From NCBI GenBank assembly GCA_032622095.1, contig CP136066.1:170758664-170822663 (forward strand): a stretch of 64,000 nucleotides of DNA. Direction: 5' to 3'. Source of the stretch: Siphonodentalium dalli (lineage: Eukaryota; Mollusca; Scaphopoda; Gadilida; Siphonodentaliidae). The position numbers and the translations under genes are program-made. The number at the start of each line of letters is the position of its first letter. Position 1 is the stretch's first letter. Under the pieces are notes generated by a model that saw only the letters and a list, made by a program, of their open reading frames with translations, was not told where the DNA came from and did not search any database. Shown one piece after another: positions 62,459 to 64,000 of this stretch.

Positions 62459-62645
62459 ATATGTGTGTGTATGTATATGTATGTATATGTATGTATATGT
62501 ATGTATATGTATGTATATGTATGTATATGTATGTATATGTATGTATATGTATGTATATGTAAGTATATGTATGTATATGTATGTATATGTATGTATATGT
62601 ATGTATATGTATGTATATGTATGTATATGTATATGTATGTATGTT
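62459..62645 (+). repeat. 10-bp minisatellite ATGTATATGT
   Basis: About 17 nearly perfect tandem copies of ATGTATATGT; one copy has TAAG in place of TATG near 62562. The short repetitive reading frames across it are artefacts. Confidence 0.95.
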
Positions 62646-64000
62646 GTATATATAAGTATATATAAAATTACTAACTACATGTATGTGTACTTATTTAACA
62701 TTATAGTATGATAAAGGTATACATGTGTACTTAATTTATAGTAATAGCTCACAAATCATGTGTTTTTCTGCATTCATCTAAATTTTCTGAATTTCTTGCG
62801 AGTACATGACATCAGTGTTCCAACTAAGGTTATATATATATTGCACACTAAGACTGATATCTGATTTCAAAACAGCAAAACATGAAATTTTGAATATTGC
62901 AAAATGGTCATCCATTAATCAATCACCAAATATTCTTCGCCACAATAATACTTTATGAAGAAAATGTAATCTGCATGTGATAACAATCATAAATGATTCT
63001 ATTAATTACCAGGTCTGAAATAACAGAAGAAAAATATTTATATCATAATATTATTAATTATTATTATATCATATCATTATGATATGTTTGGAAATATTGT
63101 TGGATTTCGTGTTGAAATAGGTATTATAGTGTTTCTTAAAGATAACTAAAGATCACTAAAGTACCACCGAAACAGCACAAAGTCCATACTCTGGGTGCCT
63201 ATGTCATGCTATATTCCTGTCATATCATTGCCATGTATTGAGATCTAGAAATCTTTTGCAGGGCCCTTAGAGATGGCATTTATTTTTATCCAAAAAGGCT
63301 CTGAAGTTACTCAGGGCTATAAAATAATCTAGTTGATTATAATGGAGACAAGCCGGTTGGTATGAATTCTGTCAACAACAACAAAAATAAAATAAAATAA
63401 AAGAAAAAAAGAAAAAAAAATTCTCAGCTTACACAAACTTGGACAGGAAACATTACTATTTATAGTATACTACAACAGTTCTGATTGAAACACGACACAT
63501 AATATATATGGCAACAATTCTAATTTGTTATGAATTCTGTCACAATGGAAAAAAAATATATATATATACTGTTTCCAAATTTCACTTCAGCTTCCATAAC
63601 ACCTGGACAGGAATTGTTACTATTAATAAAAAGTTGATAACCGAAATGTTTATGATTTAAAAACTAAATCTATATATGTTTATATATATTATATGCATAT
63701 ATATGCATGTATGTATATGTATATATATGTATATATTAAAGTGATCAATTCTATCCGGTATGAATTATATTACATAAGAAAACTAAACTTCATCCTCTAG
63801 AAACATAGACATGAAATGTAACTCTCTGTAGAATATTTACAACATTTTGGATTTAATTATTGGAAAACAAACAATAAATATATATATAGACAAAAAAATA
63901 ATTAACAGACAAAATTTCCTCTTTCGTTAAATATTGTGTCAGCATAACAAATAAATATCCCGATTGTTATGGAAGTGCTGTATGAAATAAATAGATCATC
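62646..64000. other. AT-rich, nothing recognised
   Basis: 62690-62830 repeats parts of 61800-61930 (GTACTTAATT..ATAGTAATAGCTCACAAATCATGTG and TTTCTTGCGAGTACATGACATCAG). Small TA and TATG microsatellites lie near 63550 and 63675-63735. I see no gene, RNA or complete mobile element to the end of the window. Confidence 0.7.

Noticed and set aside
62439..62711. MYVYVCI repeat peptide frames
   Set aside because: By-product of the 10-bp ATGTATATGT minisatellite.

Overview
This is a eukaryotic, repeat-dominated genomic window. It is AT-rich, with megasatellite arrays, nested DNA transposons, dead LINE pieces and microsatellites, and no dense gene arrangement, operon or bacterial signal. The best protein clues fit a lophotrochozoan, most likely a mollusc, although no feature proves it. 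They are a Mab-21/cGAS-like receptor relative (a family greatly expanded in molluscs), a repeat-borne EEAD.R / GCDSTS / Cys-rich gene of a kind I know from mollusc and cnidarian genomes, and a LINE ORF1-type protein. I see no intact ordinary host gene.

Layout: 1-7931 is a 60-bp satellite with nested higher-order structure. 7932-10681 holds a 2.2-kb repeat unit (XY) that opens with a near-perfect 155-bp hairpin and carries a 5S rRNA-derived segment; a second X follows and is interrupted by a 17-kb element (10682-27708), after which Y resumes at 27712. That 17-kb element is a giant imperfect palindrome with short matching ends. Its left arm is itself split by a 5.9-kb terminal-inverted-repeat element (10744-16636) with a perfect 8-bp target duplication, which in turn contains a dead LINE reverse transcriptase. 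28997-29500 is a tandem array of direct nuclear-receptor half-sites. 29512-34679 is a second giant palindrome. 34690-36885 (minus strand) is a Mab-21/cGLR-like gene broken by in-frame stops and frameshifts. 37592-42163 is a second array of the same 60-bp satellite.

42418-46480 and 56865-59126 are inverted partners of a repeat rich in RFX-type X-boxes and AGGTCAAGGTCA. Between them lie an hAT-like 1.2-kb element (47927-49123), a 100-bp hairpin (49536-49635) and a third giant palindrome (51126-55940). Both arms of that palindrome carry remnants of the same transposon-type gene. 59530-60110 is a purine tract. 60459-61406 is an intact LINE ORF1-like reading frame. The remainder is AT-rich sequence with a 10-bp minisatellite.

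The unifying observation is that three palindromic elements (5-17 kb) share one architecture: ends that begin TAG (one end TGG), apparent 3-bp target duplications, and tandem internal units each holding an AAGATGGCGGC-type (YY1-like) motif. I infer one group of foldback DNA transposons. The third still carries pieces of a gene that I tentatively relate to Academ-type (XPG-nuclease) transposases. Two precise empty-site comparisons available inside the window support the insertion boundaries.
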